Positions 1 to 7,305 of a stretch of DNA of 14,245 bases are shown here, one piece after another. The notes below the pieces were generated by a model that ran no database searches, was not told the origin of the DNA, and saw nothing but the letters and a program-made list of their open reading frames with translations. This stretch comes from Promethearchaeota archaeon (GTDB taxonomy: Archaea > Asgardarchaeota > Lokiarchaeia > Sigynarchaeales > SOKP01). The stretch spans positions 1-14,245 of the forward strand of contig JAEOTJ010000147.1 of NCBI GenBank assembly GCA_016839905.1, in the 5' to 3' direction. Numbering within the stretch: position 1 is the first letter of the stretch; the number at the start of each line of letters is the position of its first letter. The translations under genes were made by a program, and so were the position numbers.

Positions 1-348
1 ATCAAGAGCTTCATCTAATAGTCTTTGTCCAAATTCTAACCGATTAACAACGTATCCCGCTTGTCTAGGATCAATTAGGTCTATACATTTTTCCATGTTA
101 GGAGAATATAGTTTTGCTCCTTTAATTCGACATGACAATTCATCCCCCTTAGGATGATTAATTTTTAACATATCAAATATATCAGAGCCGACACCATCAC
201 CACATATTTTATCTCCAATTTTTTTATATACTTTCCTATCGATAAGACATACATCTAAGCCATTCTGTGCACAGAAGCGGGCGGCAGTAGTACCTCCTGT
301 TCCTGCTCCAACAACAACAACATCAAAATTTTTAGTTATATTTTCCAT
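1..348 (-). CDS. Geranylgeranyl reductase family FAD-dependent oxidoreductase (N-terminal 116 residues, runs off left edge)
   Basis: The reverse strand opens with an ATG at 348-346 and stays open to the window edge for 116 codons, so only the N-terminal part is present. The protein starts MENITKNFDVVVVGAGTGG, a beta strand running into a GxGxxG dinucleotide-binding loop (residues 14-19). An acidic residue follows at the end of the second strand (LIDR, 35-38), then GDKICGDGV (45-53). That K..CG motif close behind the Rossmann fold is typical of the archaeal and plant geranylgeranyl reductase family, flavoproteins that hydrogenate double bonds of isoprenoid chains on ether lipids, dolichyl phosphate or chlorophyll precursors. 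The gene begins 25 bp after the polyprenol-kinase-like gene on the same strand, so the two are probably co-transcribed. The exact substrate cannot be told from this fragment. A different flavoprotein of the same superfamily is possible but less likely given the CGD motif. Confidence 0.85.
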   Translation of the reverse strand, partial: MENITKNFDVVVVGAGTGGTTAARFCAQNGLDVCLIDRKVYKKIGDKICGDGVGSDIFDMLKINHPKGDELSCRIKGAKLYSPNMEKCIDLIDPRQAGYVVNRLEFGQRLLDEALD

Positions 349-373
349 ATTTTTAATTTTACATTATTAATTA

Positions 374-1219
374 TCAATTATATAAAGTTAAAATGAAGAA
401 TATTAATGTAGTACCAATTGGAACTGTCAGATCGTCCCAAGTACTTGGAGAGATTAATTCAATTAATGTACCCAATGCGCTAATAATTAAAGAATAAATA
501 ATAACCTGTTCTATAGTTAATGGAATTTGAGTTGTAGTAATTATTAAACCAAATAAAGATAAAATTACTAAGCATAAAATAAATGCTGTAATGAAAAAAG
601 TTAGGGAGCCCTCTAACGTCCTTTCTGACTTTGTCCAAGAGAGTTTGATTTTAATCCGCCCTATTTTTTTTCCCACCATTGAGGCAAGAGTATCTGAAAT
701 AATCATTATTAATATCCCCGCAATTGGAAAATAAAACTGATTTGGGGCAAAAATAACAAAAAAAGTTATCAATAATGTAATGGATAAGCTATAATGAAAA
801 GGTCCTTGCAAATAACTCCTGCGACGTAGCATTCCTACATTTTCTTCGGCTTTTTCTCCAATAGTGTCATATAATTCTTTTAAAGGCTTAATTTTACTGT
901 CACTTGAACAAAAATAAGTGATAATTGTTATAGATCCTGCGATAATTATCGCAAAGTAAGACCAAGATAAAAATGGAACAATTAAAACAATTAATCCCGA
1001 AAATAAATGAACTAGCTTTCGTGCGGTAAATTTAGATATGACATCTCTCTTTTTTAAAGTCATGGGAATGAATATAATGAGAAGGATATATAAATAAGCT
1101 ATCAGTACAATTATTAAATCTGTGATTAAACTCATAGTATTTTTCTTTAAATTAATTAATTGCGAGAACAAAACTTTATTTAATAAGATAATCAAATTAA
1201 AAAGAATATTAAAGGTCAT
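374..1219 (-). CDS. Polyprenol/phytol/dolichol kinase-like CTP-dependent membrane kinase
   Basis: This polytopic membrane protein belongs to the dolichol kinase / phytol kinase / phosphatidate cytidylyltransferase-like group, which phosphorylates long isoprenoid alcohols using CTP. Family hallmarks are visible: ARKLVH (66-71, with R67, K68 and H71) at the start of a membrane helix; SDTLASMVGKKIGR (175-188); TKSERTLEGS (196-205), the probable nucleotide-binding loop; and a C-terminal ELISPSTWDDLTVPIGT segment (254-270), matching the usual acidic-then-DxLTVP ending. About seven or eight hydrophobic segments fill the rest. The start is uncertain. An ATG at 1135 (MSLITDL) gives 253 residues, closer to what the motif spacing needs, and a TATA-like TTATTAAATAA on the minus strand near 1176-1187 would suit it. 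The ATG at 1219 adds 28 mostly hydrophobic residues. No Shine-Dalgarno site decides. It lies just upstream of the geranylgeranyl reductase gene, so I infer a joint role in isoprenoid lipid or lipid-carrier metabolism. Confidence 0.8.
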   Translation of the reverse strand: MTFNILFNLIILLNKVLFSQLINLKKNTMSLITDLIIVLIAYLYILLIIFIPMTLKKRDVISKFTARKLVHLFSGLIVLIVPFLSWSYFAIIIAGSITIITYFCSSDSKIKPLKELYDTIGEKAEENVGMLRRRSYLQGPFHYSLSITLLITFFVIFAPNQFYFPIAGILIMIISDTLASMVGKKIGRIKIKLSWTKSERTLEGSLTFFITAFILCLVILSLFGLIITTTQIPLTIEQVIIYSLIISALGTLIELISPSTWDDLTVPIGTTLIFFILTLYN

Positions 1220-1287
1220 AATATCAAATAAAGAAATCTACATTTTCTAAAAAAATTAATTATAATATTACTATAATTCATTTTAAT
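1201..1287. repeat. Copy 1 of an AT-rich direct repeat flanking the type IIG gene
   Basis: This stretch aligns collinearly with 5109-5195 on the other side of the restriction-modification gene, in the same orientation. Shared blocks in order are AAAGAATATTAAAG (14 bases, exact), a near match around TATCAA..AAAGAAATC, a block near TTTTCTAAAAAAA/TTTTTTAAAAAAA, and TTCATTTTAA. Only small gaps are needed. The region is very AT rich, which raises the chance of fortuitous similarity, but the ordered blocks over about 87 bases argue for true relatedness. It overlaps the first codons of the long form of the kinase gene and the divergent promoter region. Confidence 0.5.
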
Positions 1288-1290
1288 CGA

Positions 1291-1300
1291 TTTTATATAA
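1291..1300. promoter_or_regulatory. TATA-like element in the divergent kinase / restriction-modification intergenic region
   Basis: TTTTATATAA reads as an archaeal TATA box on either strand. On the minus strand it would start transcription near 1266-1268, about 45 bases before the kinase ATG at 1219. On the plus strand it would give the restriction-modification gene a leader of about 95 bases. No convincing Shine-Dalgarno site precedes the ATG at 1419. Direction is unresolved. Confidence 0.3.
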
Positions 1301-1418
1301 GTGTTAGAAAATCTTAATAGTGTTTTTAAATAAAAAATCAAATTTATTATACAATAAATAAACATATTTTTAGTATTTCTTGTCTATAATGAATTAAAGA
1401 TTAAATAGTATTATTAAT

Positions 1419-4400
1419 ATGTCTTACAGTGATTATTTCAATACAGATAAATTAAAGGATCTAGTTGAGAAGTTCATTCAAGATCCAAAAAAATCTCAAT
1501 ATTCTGAACAAGATGTTAAAACTAAATATATTTTACCTTTAATAGAAATTCTGGGATGGAATATTCATTCATTAGATCAAGTTAAAGAAGAATCACCAGC
1601 AGGTCCTGGTTTTGTAGATATATCATTAAGAATTTATAGTATTCCCAAGATCCTCGTAGAAGCGAAAAAGTTTGGAAAATTAGATGGAACGAGACAACGA
1701 AGAGGTAAGAAAATAACTTGGGAAATACAAACACTGGAGTATGCCTATTCCTTACAGACTGATTGGTGTATATTAACTAATTTTGAAGAATTACGCTTAT
1801 TTTTCACTCCTGCAAATACTCCAACTAAAGCTAAAATTGTGGTACTTAAATATAATGATTATCTTACTAATGATGGTTTAGAGATCCTTAAATATCTATC
1901 TTTTAAAGGAGTATTGGAAGGATTAATAAACCGATTAGCCAAGAAAAGAGAGCGTCGCCCAATAGATATAGAAATTGCAGCAGATTTACTAACCTCGAAT
2001 TTAGAAATTTTCGAAGTTTTAGATAAAAAATATTCAGTAAAATTTTCAAAGGAAGAACTCAAACATTTTACTCAGCGTTTTATAGAAAGATTACTAGTCC
2101 TCAGAGCTGCTGAAGATTGGGAATTACTAAGAGCTGATCAGATTAAAGATTTATTCGATAGTTGGAATAAATTAACTTTAGATAAGGATGTTGAACCTTT
2201 TAGCAAAAGGATGAGTTCACTTTATTTACAATTTAATAAAAAATTTAATACAGCAATTTTTGCTCCTTCTCCCGTTGATGAATTAGAATTATCAGATCAG
2301 GTATATGAGAGGGTAATAAATAGATTATATAAATATAATTTTGATAAAATTGATGCAGATGTTTTAGGGAATGTGTATGAAGAATATTTAGGTCATATCT
2401 TGAAAGAAAAGGGGGGAAAATATACACTTACAGAAGATTACTTGAATAAACAAAAACATGGAATTTATTATACTAAATCATTTATAGTTAAATATATTAT
2501 TACCAAAACAGTTCTGAATAAAATTAAGGATATTCAGTTACAAGAAAATCTAAAAGAATTAAAGTTAATTGATATAAGTTGTGGTTCTGGGACATTTATA
2601 GTTGAATCATTTAATATTTTAGAAAATAGATATACAAAAATCCGTGAGAGTGAGAATAATTCTATTACTACTGGAACTTTAGATAGTTGGCTAGCTCCCA
2701 GATTTAATTGGAAAGATATTTTAAAAAATAATATTTTTGGGATTGATATAGATCTATTTGCTACAGAACTTGCCTCTGTAAATTTAGCTTTAAGATCTAT
2801 AACTAAAACTGAAAAATTACCTTTAATTCTTGAAGAAAATATTTTTTGTAAAAATTCTCTTTTTCATGATTATGATTCTATTTTAGGAGAGAGTGAGGGA
2901 TTTGATTTTGTTGTAGGAAATCCTCCTTATGTTTTAGGAGATAATTTAGAAGAGGAAGAAAAACAAAATTTATCCGATGAATTCTCAGAAATTTATAAAT
3001 CCGAAGCAGATTATTGTTTTTATTTTATTAAAAAAGGTATTGACTTATTAAAAGAAGGTGGGCGTTTAGGGTTTATAATTGCAAAATATTTTATGAAAGC
3101 TCATTACGGTTCAGATTTAAGAGACTATATTTTGAACCAATGTAAAATATTAGAAATAATAGATTTTGGAAATATTGATGTTTTTGAAGGTATTGGTTCT
3201 AGATGTTGCATTTTTATTATAGAGAAAACATCAGAAATTCCAGATTCTCATAAAATTCAAGTTATTAATGTTATTTCTAGAAAAATTAAAGTCTCAAAAG
3301 AAAGGATTTTTATAGAGATTTTAAATCTGGAGAAGATTATTCAAAATGAATTAGAAGGAAACACTGCTAACTTAGAAGGTTTTTATAAAAATCAGTCAGA
3401 ATTAACTTCAGAACCATGGATTCTAACCTTACCCAAGAAAGAAGAAATTTATAATAAATGTAAAGAGAAATATACATCTCTTAAAGAATATGAATTTAAG
3501 GCGGGAAGAGGGGGTATTGCGGGTAGATTGAGCGTATTTGGGTTAACTGAAGAAGAATTTATTAATAAAAATTTAGAGAATGAAATCTGGAAAAATGACA
3601 TCAAAAATAGTGATATTGATAAATATATAATTAGTCCTCTTAAAAATAAAGTATTATTTCTTGAAAATATAAACGATTACGATGAATTAAGGCAATATCC
3701 AGAAACGCTTTCCTACTTACATGAAAATTTTATTGAACTTGCTTTCAATAGACGAGAGTTTAAACCGATTCAATCACTCTTAACGAGAAGTGAAAATCTA
3801 ATTCTTAAAAAGATTGCTTTATTCTCTCATCAAAATAATCCAATGGATATTCATGAAATTGATGAGGATTTACTTGAAAAATTAAGAGAAATTGTAATTA
3901 TTAAAATAAATAATGATAAAATAATTATTAATACAAATTCCGAACAATTTCATAATTATTGGAAATGGTGGAGATGGACTAGTCCTAGAAATCTTGAAAT
4001 TTTTGGAAGTGAAGCACCAATAATAGTAGCACCTTACATTGCTCCAGAGAATAATTTTGCTATTGAAATATCCAGAGCTTTTGATGGGTCAGGAGATGTA
4101 TTAGGTATTAAAATTGATGAAGATTCTCCTATAAATATCTATGCAATGTTAGGATTTTTGAATTCAAGATTATATAATTTTCTTCACTTTATAAGAGCTA
4201 AACCTAAAGATTATAGATTTGAATACTATCCAATTACCGTTCTAGAATTGCCTTTACCAAATGAAGAAGTCTTTAATGAAAGGGGTGTCTCATTAGAAGA
4301 ATTTACAAAAAATATTGAAAGAATTATAGAATTAAAGAAGTTAAAGATTTTAATTGAAGATCAATTTAAACAGGTTTTATTAAATAACAATATGGATAAA

Positions 4401-4961
4401 GCCAACCTAAAATTTGAAAGCATCTGGAATACTTTACCTAAATTGGGTATTATCCGTAATAGAATAACTCTTGGAGACCCTACATTAGAGAGTATCGCAT
4501 TGAAAATCGTTCTTAATGAGTTTAAATTTAATATTAAGTATTTTTCACCTGAAGAACAAGAATGGATTACGATAATTGAAATTATTGGTGATAAAGATAA
4601 AATTAATATAGTTGAATGTCTATATTTGTTATTAAATTTATTTTTAAACGAAAATCAAATAGCTTCAAGAACAAAATGGCGAAAGGGACAATTATTCTCC
4701 ACAATTATTTTAAAAAATATTAAATTATATACTGCTCATAATCTTTCTGGATTGAAATATTTAAATAAATTTTCTACTTTAATTGATGAATTAAAAAAAA
4801 TTGTTGGCTCGGCTTATATAGACCTCAGCAATATTGATAATGAGATAATGGAATTAGAACAAAAAATAAATCAGAGGGTCTATGAAATTTTTGAATTAAA
4901 TTCCGAAGAAAGAAAATTAATTGAAAATGACATCAATTTTGACATACCTTATCTTCCATAA
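1419..4961 (+). CDS. Type IIG restriction-modification enzyme (fused nuclease, adenine-specific DNA methyltransferase and target recognition)
   Basis: The 1180-residue protein carries everything needed to cut foreign DNA and methylate self DNA. Residues ~25-135 form a PD-(D/E)XK nuclease like the HsdR N-terminus, with D67 in GFVDISL and ILVEAKK (78-84; E81, K83). A helical linker follows, with FIERLLVLRAAEDWELL at 221-237, as in other type IIG enzymes. The methyltransferase has motif X GIYYTKSFIVKYI (348-360), SAM-binding motif I DISCGSGTF (385-393), GIDID (441-445) and the adenine-flipping NPPY (501-504). Residues ~690-950 look like a TaqI-type target recognition region; LGFLNSRLYNFL (911-922) and YYPITVLELPLP (936-947) are typical. 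The coiled C-terminal tail (1140-1170) resembles the usual type IIG ending. No specificity or helicase subunit lies beside it, so it probably works alone, modifying one strand of an asymmetric site. BREX PglX shares the methyltransferase layout but lacks the nuclease. The start has no Shine-Dalgarno site; the reading frame is intact. Confidence 0.92.
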   Translation: MSYSDYFNTDKLKDLVEKFIQDPKKSQYSEQDVKTKYILPLIEILGWNIHSLDQVKEESPAGPGFVDISLRIYSIPKILVEAKKFGKLDGTRQRRGKKITWEIQTLEYAYSLQTDWCILTNFEELRLFFTPANTPTKAKIVVLKYNDYLTNDGLEILKYLSFKGVLEGLINRLAKKRERRPIDIEIAADLLTSNLEIFEVLDKKYSVKFSKEELKHFTQRFIERLLVLRAAEDWELLRADQIKDLFDSWNKLTLDKDVEPFSKRMSSLYLQFNKKFNTAIFAPSPVDELELSDQVYERVINRLYKYNFDKIDADVLGNVYEEYLGHILKEKGGKYTLTEDYLNKQKHGIYYTKSFIVKYIITKTVLNKIKDIQLQENLKELKLIDISCGSGTFIVESFNILENRYTKIRESENNSITTGTLDSWLAPRFNWKDILKNNIFGIDIDLFATELASVNLALRSITKTEKLPLILEENIFCKNSLFHDYDSILGESEGFDFVVGNPPYVLGDNLEEEEKQNLSDEFSEIYKSEADYCFYFIKKGIDLLKEGGRLGFIIAKYFMKAHYGSDLRDYILNQCKILEIIDFGNIDVFEGIGSRCCIFIIEKTSEIPDSHKIQVINVISRKIKVSKERIFIEILNLEKIIQNELEGNTANLEGFYKNQSELTSEPWILTLPKKEEIYNKCKEKYTSLKEYEFKAGRGGIAGRLSVFGLTEEEFINKNLENEIWKNDIKNSDIDKYIISPLKNKVLFLENINDYDELRQYPETLSYLHENFIELAFNRREFKPIQSLLTRSENLILKKIALFSHQNNPMDIHEIDEDLLEKLREIVIIKINNDKIIINTNSEQFHNYWKWWRWTSPRNLEIFGSEAPIIVAPYIAPENNFAIEISRAFDGSGDVLGIKIDEDSPINIYAMLGFLNSRLYNFLHFIRAKPKDYRFEYYPITVLELPLPNEEVFNERGVSLEEFTKNIERIIELKKLKILIEDQFKQVLLNNNMDKANLKFESIWNTLPKLGIIRNRITLGDPTLESIALKIVLNEFKFNIKYFSPEEQEWITIIEIIGDKDKINIVECLYLLLNLFLNENQIASRTKWRKGQLFSTIILKNIKLYTAHNLSGLKYLNKFSTLIDELKKIVGSAYIDLSNIDNEIMELEQKINQRVYEIFELNSEERKLIENDINFDIPYLP

Positions 4962-5040
4962 TCAATGAATTAACTAATAATGGTTCTTTAGGATCAGGGA
5001 CTTTTTTTCTTTCTTTATCTAATATTTTAAAAATATTCAC
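4933..5040 (-). other. Possible small ORF or gene remnant antisense to the 3' end of the type IIG gene (35 codons)
   Basis: A GTG at 5040-5038 opens a 35-codon frame on the reverse strand that ends in TGA at 4935-4933. Its middle reads LDKERKKVPDPKEPLLVNSL, which looks more like a real protein than most chance frames in this AT-rich DNA. About 78 of its 108 bases lie outside the restriction-modification gene. There is no ATG and no recognisable ribosome site, and I do not recognise the sequence. It may be the C-terminal remnant of a lost gene or chance. The rest of the 4962-5210 gap holds a T-rich probable terminator and the second repeat copy. Confidence 0.15.
5002..5017 (+). terminator. T-rich probable terminator after the type IIG gene
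   Basis: A pyrimidine tract, TTTTTTTCTTTCTTT, starts about 40 bases after the restriction-modification stop codon. Archaeal RNA polymerase ends transcription at such U-rich tracts without needing a hairpin, so this is a plausible end for that transcript. Confidence 0.45.
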
Positions 5041-5108
5041 AATTTACTAATGACAACATTTTAAGTAATAAAGATATACAATTTTGTAGGTAAAAACTGG
5101 AAGATTAT

Positions 5109-5195
5109 AAAGAATATTAAAGAATATATTATCAATAAAAGAAATCCTATATTTTTTAAAAAAATAATTGAATTAATACAGTACTTCATTTTAAG
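5109..5195. repeat. Copy 2 of the AT-rich direct repeat flanking the type IIG gene
   Basis: It begins with the same 14-base AAAGAATATTAAAG as copy 1 at 1201 and stays collinear to TTCATTTTAA, in the same orientation. With copy 1 it brackets the single restriction-modification gene, as a duplicated target region or an old recombination joint would. It also sits just ahead of the next plus-strand gene, so a shared upstream control element is an alternative. Confidence 0.5.
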
Positions 5196-5235
5196 AGTAA
5201 TTTAAATTCTATGGGAAAAGATCGTCCCTTAATGC

Positions 5236-5245
5236 TTTATATATT
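5236..5245 (+). promoter_or_regulatory. TATA box for the membrane sensor-like gene
   Basis: TTTATATATT is a canonical archaeal TATA box. Transcription would begin about 25 bases downstream, near 5265, leaving a leader of roughly 27 bases before the ATG at 5292. This supports that ATG over the in-frame ATG at 5211, which lies upstream of the box. Confidence 0.5.
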
Positions 5246-5291
5246 AATCTTATTCTATATTCTTAGAAAAAAAATTTTATGTGTTAAAAAA

Positions 5292-5981
5292 ATGTCGATA
5301 AAAAAATTTAAAGGAAAAAATGTAATTTTAACAGGAATATTAATGGTTTTGTTCTTTGGAAATCTGCTTCTATCTATAACAGCAAGTTCGGATGATAAAA
5401 TAGATATTTCAGGTGATACAGATCAAAGAAGGGTAAATGCAAATGAAAGAACAACATTAAGATTTCGACAGAGAACTCAATTGACCTTCTCTTCAAATAA
5501 AAATTTAGATGTAAATATAGAATGTGATGCAAAGAATATTGGTGATAAAGATTTTGAACTTGAACTTGAATCTTCAGAAGATCTGCAATTAAATATGACT
5601 TGTACGGAAGAAGAGAAAGAACTCGGTTTACTAAAGGGAAATACTTATCAACCGCGAAATAGAGAAAGACATAGATTTTTAGAAGGATTTGTAGTTTCAA
5701 TGGAATGCAATGGGACTTTTGAAGCAAAGCTTAAGATGAAAGCAACTGAAGAAAATAGACTTGGTACTTGGGCCTATTACGATGAATCTTCAGAAGAATG
5801 GGTACCTGTAGAAACTACAGAAAAAAATGGATATTTAGTGGCTGAGACTGACCATTTCTCGGTATGGACAGTTTTACTCCCTGAGATAGATTATACACTA
5901 TTAATCTTAATTGGAATGGTTCTAGGTGCCATTGTATTAGTTGGAATTACTATTGTTTTTATTAAACGGAAGGAAAAGTAG
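5292..5981 (+). CDS. Secreted, membrane-anchored protein with the same type of extracellular domain as the next gene's regulator
   Basis: I do not recognise a named family. The protein (229 residues from 5292) has a signal peptide or first membrane helix (VILTGILMVLFFGNLLLSI, about residues 11-29), an extracellular region of about 165 residues, and a C-terminal membrane helix (YTLLILIGMVLGAIVLVGIT) ending in the positive tail IKRKEK. The outside region is predicted beta-rich and charged, and finishes with TWAYYDESSEEWVPVE...DHFSVWTVL, a W..YDE..W...DHFS pattern seen at the ends of archaeal surface-protein domains. The region from VNANERTTLRFRQ onward aligns by eye with IANEYILYEFQNN in the downstream membrane regulator, and both end with a similar W-containing strand just before the membrane helix. 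The downstream gene starts 55 bp later on the same strand. An ATG at 5211 would add 27 residues, but a TATA box lies inside that extension. I infer a partner, decoy or co-receptor for the regulator; this is unproven. Confidence 0.7.
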   Translation: MSIKKFKGKNVILTGILMVLFFGNLLLSITASSDDKIDISGDTDQRRVNANERTTLRFRQRTQLTFSSNKNLDVNIECDAKNIGDKDFELELESSEDLQLNMTCTEEEKELGLLKGNTYQPRNRERHRFLEGFVVSMECNGTFEAKLKMKATEENRLGTWAYYDESSEEWVPVETTEKNGYLVAETDHFSVWTVLLPEIDYTLLILIGMVLGAIVLVGITIVFIKRKEK

Positions 5982-6001
5982 AATTTAATATTAATTTTTA
6001 A

Positions 6002-6014
6002 TTTTTTTTTTTTT
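6002..6014 (+). terminator. 13-base T tract between the paired sensor genes
   Basis: An uninterrupted run of 13 T residues starts 21 bases after the stop codon of the upstream membrane protein. It could terminate or attenuate transcription between the two genes, giving more of the first product than of the regulator. It is an unusually pure homopolymer, and also a place where sequencing errors are common. Confidence 0.45.
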
Positions 6015-6036
6015 AATAGAGTATGAATTAAAGGAA

Positions 6037-7305
6037 ATGAAGTCTTCAAATATAATAAATATGTCTCATCGGAAAGAAAAACTTTTAGTATTAATCATAT
6101 TATTAATTCAACTAAATATATTTATACTATCTATTTATGCAAGAGAAGAAAACGTTAATGGATATTCAAAAAAAGATAAGATCATAGCAAATGAATATAT
6201 CTTATATGAATTTCAAAACAATTTAAAATTTGAGATAAGAACAAATGTATCTATAGATCTGGATATTCAATATGACTCTAAAATGAAAAATAAGCAATTA
6301 TTTTTTCAAATAAACAACTCTAATTCTATTTCTTTGGAAATTAATGTAAAATCCAATATTCAAGATTTTAAATTCACATCCACTCCACCAAATTCACTAG
6401 AAAAAGATCAAAAACGATGGAATCATCAATATGAAAGCTGCTATAAAATTATTGCTAACACAACAATACAAAAAATTACCATGCAAAGTAGAATACTTAC
6501 TAACTATGATTTAAAGTTAGATAAAGAATATTCCTTTGCAGTGTTTAAAGAAAGTGAGGATGATTGGGAATTAATCTCAACAAAATTAAAATTTGATGAT
6601 TCAAGTTCAGAATATTACATAGAAAGTAAAATTTCTGATTTAGATGCAAATACTGATTATTATATAGCGATTTTAGAGATAGAACAGCCAGATCTTCTCT
6701 GGATTTGGATTTTTTTAATCATAATTTTATTATCAATAATATCATTTTCAATAATTGTTTCTAAGACCGAATATTTTGATTTTTTAAAGAAAAGAATAAC
6801 TCCAATATCTAAAGGTGTTCATAGGCTTACTCTTGAAGATGTTTTAGAAAATGAAAATCGTAATAGACTTATAGATTTAATTTTAGAAGAACCAGGTATT
6901 CATTATAAAGAGTTATTAAGAAAATCTAATATTGCAGCTGGAAATTTAGCATGGCATTTGGATATTCTTGAAACTTATAAAATAGTTGGAAAAAAACGTA
7001 TTGGAAAATTTTTAGCTTATTTTCCTTACTATCATAAAAATCCTATTTCAAATTTAAATTTAAAATTAAGTAAGAGCCAATTAACATTAGAAATATTGGA
7101 TATTATTGAAAATAAACCTGGGATTTGGATTAATAAGATTGCTAAAATTAAGAATATGCATTCTAAAACAATTCAATATCATGTCAATAAATTAATAGAT
7201 CTTGAGATAGTTCATACTACTATTGAAGGAAAAAAGAAAAAATTATACCCAAATTTAGATTCTGAATATTTTGAAAATAGAGTTAAGGAAAAGGAAGAGA
7301 GTTAA
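6037..7305 (+). CDS. Membrane-spanning transcriptional regulator: extracellular sensor domain, membrane helix, two cytoplasmic winged-helix domains
   Basis: The 422-residue protein looks like a one-component signalling system. Residues 15-34 (KLLVLIILLIQLNIFILSIY) are a signal or first membrane helix. Residues ~40-217 form a beta-rich extracellular domain related to that of the gene just upstream. Residues ~219-241 (LLWIWIFLIIILLSIISFSI) span the membrane. The cytoplasmic part has a winged helix at ~265-335 (LEEPGIHYKELLRKSNIAAG then NLAWHLDILE, a typical helix-turn-helix with recognition helix) and a second at ~345-405 (IENKPGIWINKIAKIKNMH then SKTIQYHVNKL). Such proteins are known in archaea and are thought to bind DNA near the membrane in response to outside signals; the ligand and target genes here are unknown. 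The ATG at 6037 has AAAGGA just upstream; the ATG at 6061 is an alternative. The gene overlaps tail to tail with the oxidoreductase pseudogene. Confidence 0.82.
   Translation: MKSSNIINMSHRKEKLLVLIILLIQLNIFILSIYAREENVNGYSKKDKIIANEYILYEFQNNLKFEIRTNVSIDLDIQYDSKMKNKQLFFQINNSNSISLEINVKSNIQDFKFTSTPPNSLEKDQKRWNHQYESCYKIIANTTIQKITMQSRILTNYDLKLDKEYSFAVFKESEDDWELISTKLKFDDSSSEYYIESKISDLDANTDYYIAILEIEQPDLLWIWIFLIIILLSIISFSIIVSKTEYFDFLKKRITPISKGVHRLTLEDVLENENRNRLIDLILEEPGIHYKELLRKSNIAAGNLAWHLDILETYKIVGKKRIGKFLAYFPYYHKNPISNLNLKLSKSQLTLEILDIIENKPGIWINKIAKIKNMHSKTIQYHVNKLIDLEIVHTTIEGKKKKLYPNLDSEYFENRVKEKEES

Noticed and set aside
1859..2427. Two short reverse-strand frames inside the type IIG gene
   Set aside because: Both lie wholly inside a well-supported gene and show no family features.
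1419..4961. Considered a BREX PglX methyltransferase or a type I HsdM subunit
   Set aside because: The N-terminal PD-(D/E)XK nuclease and the C-terminal target-recognition region in one chain, with no partner genes nearby, fit type IIG better.
5374..5727. A 117-codon reverse-strand frame opposite the membrane sensor-like gene
   Set aside because: Its residues mirror the codon bias of the sense gene, there is no promoter or ribosome site, and the sense frame has a clear signal peptide and anchor.
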